51,958 nucleotides of DNA from contig NZ_AUWQ01000058.1 in the NCBI RefSeq assembly GCF_000455205.1, forward strand, positions 1 to 51,958, given 5' to 3'. Within the stretch, counting starts at the first letter, position 1. Each line of letters begins with the position of its first letter. Below the pieces are notes generated by a model. It was not told the DNA's origin. It saw only the letters and a program-made list of their open reading frames with translations, and did not search any database. A program made the translations under genes and the position numbers. This stretch comes from Mycobacterium sp. UM_CSW (GTDB lineage: Bacteria > Actinomycetota > Actinomycetes > Mycobacteriales > Mycobacteriaceae). Positions 50,177 through 51,958 of the stretch are shown piece by piece.

Positions 50177-50455
50177 CTACGGAAGGAGGCGCTCACCCGG
50201 CACCTGCGCTACCGGAAGGAACGCGAAATCAGCTACGGGCGCGCATTCTCTGGGTGTGTCAAGGCAGGAACCGCCGCGCCGCAGTTTCTCGATCGCGGCG
50301 AGCACTTGGCGACCGACTGCCATCTGGTACTCACGCAGGTATTGCACGCGGCGCGGGTCGTCCTCTGCCAAGTGGTGGGTGAGTGGGTGCTGCGTCTTCC
50401 ACACCGCGTCCTGCGCCGCTTCCCCCACGGCGACCAGAAAGTCGTCCTCGTCCAT
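50177..50455 (-). CDS. Small conserved-looking hypothetical protein
   Basis: 92 residues from ATG 50455, acidic at the N terminus (MDEDDFLVAVGEAAQ) and mostly helical in character, with one Cys in GGSCLDTPRECAP and a second nearby. No membrane segment and no family that I recognise. The start has GGGGGAG directly upstream, with short spacing; the frame is open to TTG 50521. The strong hairpin just after its stop supports it being a real gene. Confidence 0.5.
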   Translation of the reverse strand: MDEDDFLVAVGEAAQDAVWKTQHPLTHHLAEDDPRRVQYLREYQMAVGRQVLAAIEKLRRGGSCLDTPRECAPVADFAFLPVAQVPGERLLP

Positions 50456-51338
50456 GCTCCCCCAATCGCGCGCCACCGATCCAGTATCGGTAATTTTCCA
50501 TCTGGAAGGCAGTTTTAGCAATTTTTACCCGCGGCATTTCGCTATTAAACATCTGCCAAGTGAGAATGGATCCAGTAAACATTTTCATGTCGGCAACTAT
50601 CGCCCGGAAATGGACCTCCCGTGCGGACATTACGAACTGATTGCCCTGCTTGACATGGCATCTGGTACCGGCCGGGGTTCGTGGAAGGGTCGATGGTACG
50701 GGTCGTTGGGCTCGGGGAGGGCAAATTCCTTTTCGAAGCCGGCGAAGTTTCCCTGACGCAAATTTAGGTTTTCACTTGGTTTGCCGACCCGCACGCCGGC
50801 TGCCGAACGTAATTGGAGTTCACCAGCCCGAACGGCGACGACGAGACGGGCGCCGACGAGCCCGGGAAATTGCCGGCAACGGAAATTTCACCGGTTCGGG
50901 GCAGCCGGCCAACCGGGGCGGACGGCTCTCGGCGCGTCGACGCGCCCCGCCGATGGCATCCGACGTCCTCGGTAGCGGCAACCCGGCGCGTTTTCGCGAA
51001 CTTTTGCGCCGGACGACCGAAAGATACGCAAAGTTGAGAATGCCGCACCGGATCGTGATTTAGGATCGATTACGGCGGGATGAGATGAATGACGTTATGT
51101 GTGCCGATCATGACCGGGGTTGGCAACGGTGACCGCGCTGCAGTGGCAAGCGCGTACGCCGGGACGCCGCCTCGTCGCCGTTTCCGACCGGCCCGCCGCG
51201 GGTGCGGAACACGATGGACGAAATCCCGTGAAACGTTGTAAGACACGTGTGCAACGGGATACGTTTTCACTTTCGTCAGTGGATCGTGATCGTCGTGTGA
51301 AGGCCTGCGAGCCGGAGGCGGTCTTCGGAGGTCAGCCG
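50456..51338. other. Intergenic region before the PE_PGRS gene
   Basis: About 880 bases with no gene I can support. The ORF at 50641-51063 has Arg-rich, frame-shadow-like composition and no ribosome binding site. The first part (about 50505-50600) is AT-rich. The last 130 bases hold the PE_PGRS leader, including GTGAAACGTTGTAAGACACG, and end in CGGAGG. No tRNA, insertion sequence or CRISPR is seen. Confidence 0.45.
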
Positions 51339-51958
51339 TGTCCTATGTGATCGCAGCGCCGGATGTGCTTGCGGCCGCGGCGGCGAAGGTGGCGAGCATC
51401 GGCTCGTCGGTCAGCGCCGCAAATTCGGCGGCGGCGGCCTCGACCACCGGTGTCGTCGCGGCGGCCGGTGACGAGGTTTCGGCGGCGGTCGCGTCCGTGT
51501 TCTCCGACGTCGCAAAGCAGTTTCAGGCCTTGAGCGCTCAGGCGGCGACGTTTCAATCCCAGTTCGTGCAGGCCCTGACCGGGTCGGGCGGGGCATATGC
51601 GGCGGCCGAGGCGACCAACGCCGCCAGCATTTCGCCCTATTCGATTTTCGCGCCGATCTGGAACGCGGTGGCCGACGCCTCCGGGGCGACCCCGCCGCCC
51701 AGGACGGACATCCTGGGGACCGTGATGTACGAGTTGAACCAGACCAGCCAGCAGCTCGTCGGTGCCCCGCTGTTCTTCGACGGCGCCGACGGGACCCAAG
51801 CCAGCCCCAATGGCCAGAACGGTGGCTTGCTGCTCGGCAATGGCGGTAAAGGCTGGGACTCCACCATCTCCGGCGTGGCCGGCGGCAACGGCGGGCAGGC
51901 CGGGATCTTCGGCAACGGCGGGGCCGGCGGCCTGGGCGGCGCCGGTGCGGCCGGCGGG
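51339..51958 (+). CDS. PE_PGRS family protein, N-terminal part
   Basis: The gene runs off the right edge; about 206 codons are present. GTG 51339 follows GGAGG by six bases. Residues 1-94 are a PE domain (MSYVIAAPDVLAAAA...), with Asp in place of the Glu that names the family. YAAAE at residues 87-91 fits the YxxxD/E type VII (ESX) secretion signal. A linker of about 60 residues (SISPYSIFAPIWNAV) leads into the Gly-rich repeat region (GGNGGQAG, GNGGAGG). PE_PGRS proteins are exported to the mycobacterial surface. There is no obvious tie to the lipopeptide genes. Confidence 0.93.

Noticed and set aside
50641-51063. 140-codon ORF before the PE_PGRS gene
   Set aside because: Arg-rich translation typical of a wrong frame, no ribosome binding site and no motif.
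1-51958. tRNA, rRNA, CRISPR arrays, insertion sequences
   Set aside because: I found no spaced direct repeats, no transposase motifs, and no structural RNA signatures. The only sizeable repeats are NRPS domains, gene paralogues and the mbtH fragment.

Overview
The window is high-GC actinobacterial DNA from a Mycobacterium, probably a slow grower. The main evidence is a PE_PGRS gene (PE domain plus Gly-rich repeats) running off the right edge, GPL-type glycosyltransferases of the Rv1524/Rv1526c/GtfA family, an MbtH-like protein, and an Rv2952-like methyltransferase. Species cannot be fixed from the sequence alone.

Layout. Positions 1-2117 hold flanking metabolic genes: the start of a GMC-type oxidoreductase, a Gfo/Idh/MocA oxidoreductase and an alpha/beta hydrolase. 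Positions 2304-17975 are a sugar-decoration block. It contains a nucleotide-sugar dehydrogenase, two NAD-dependent sugar epimerases/dehydratases, three large membrane acyltransferases (acyltransferase-3 plus SGNH domains), a membrane-anchored TylF-type O-methyltransferase and three GT1-type glycosyltransferases. Positions 18112-29198 hold an mbtH 5' remnant coupled to a two-module type I PKS (KS-AT-KR-ACP / KS-AT-DH-ER-KR-ACP). Positions 29301-31144 hold a sulfotransferase and an Rv2952-like methyltransferase. Positions 31877-49300 hold an MbtH-like protein and two NRPSs: C-A-T-E and C-A-T-C-A-T-C-A-T-E-C-T. An ICMT-like membrane methyltransferase, a small hypothetical gene with a strong hairpin terminator, and the PE_PGRS gene close the window.

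Interpretation (inference). The genes read as a glycopeptidolipid-like pathway. The PKS makes or extends a lipid chain, a lipo-initiating C domain attaches it to a four-residue peptide, and glycosyl-, acyl-, methyl- and perhaps sulfotransferases decorate the product. Two of the four A domains read as Thr-like. There is no reductase or thioesterase domain. The line ends instead in a C-T pair whose A domain is missing, so the product should not end in alaninol as in classical mycobacterial GPLs. From memory, Mycobacterium xenopi makes a different, serine-containing GPL with a tetrapeptide ending in a methyl ester. This locus is a plausible candidate for that type or a relative of it.

Regulation. 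Three promoters (GT3, PKS, mbtH-NRPS) share a block with the palindrome TAGAACTTGTTATA or a close variant, which fits the KstR operator consensus. The three acyltransferase genes share a different upstream block. No exporter (MmpL/MmpS), FadD or PapA gene is visible here, so the locus probably continues elsewhere.
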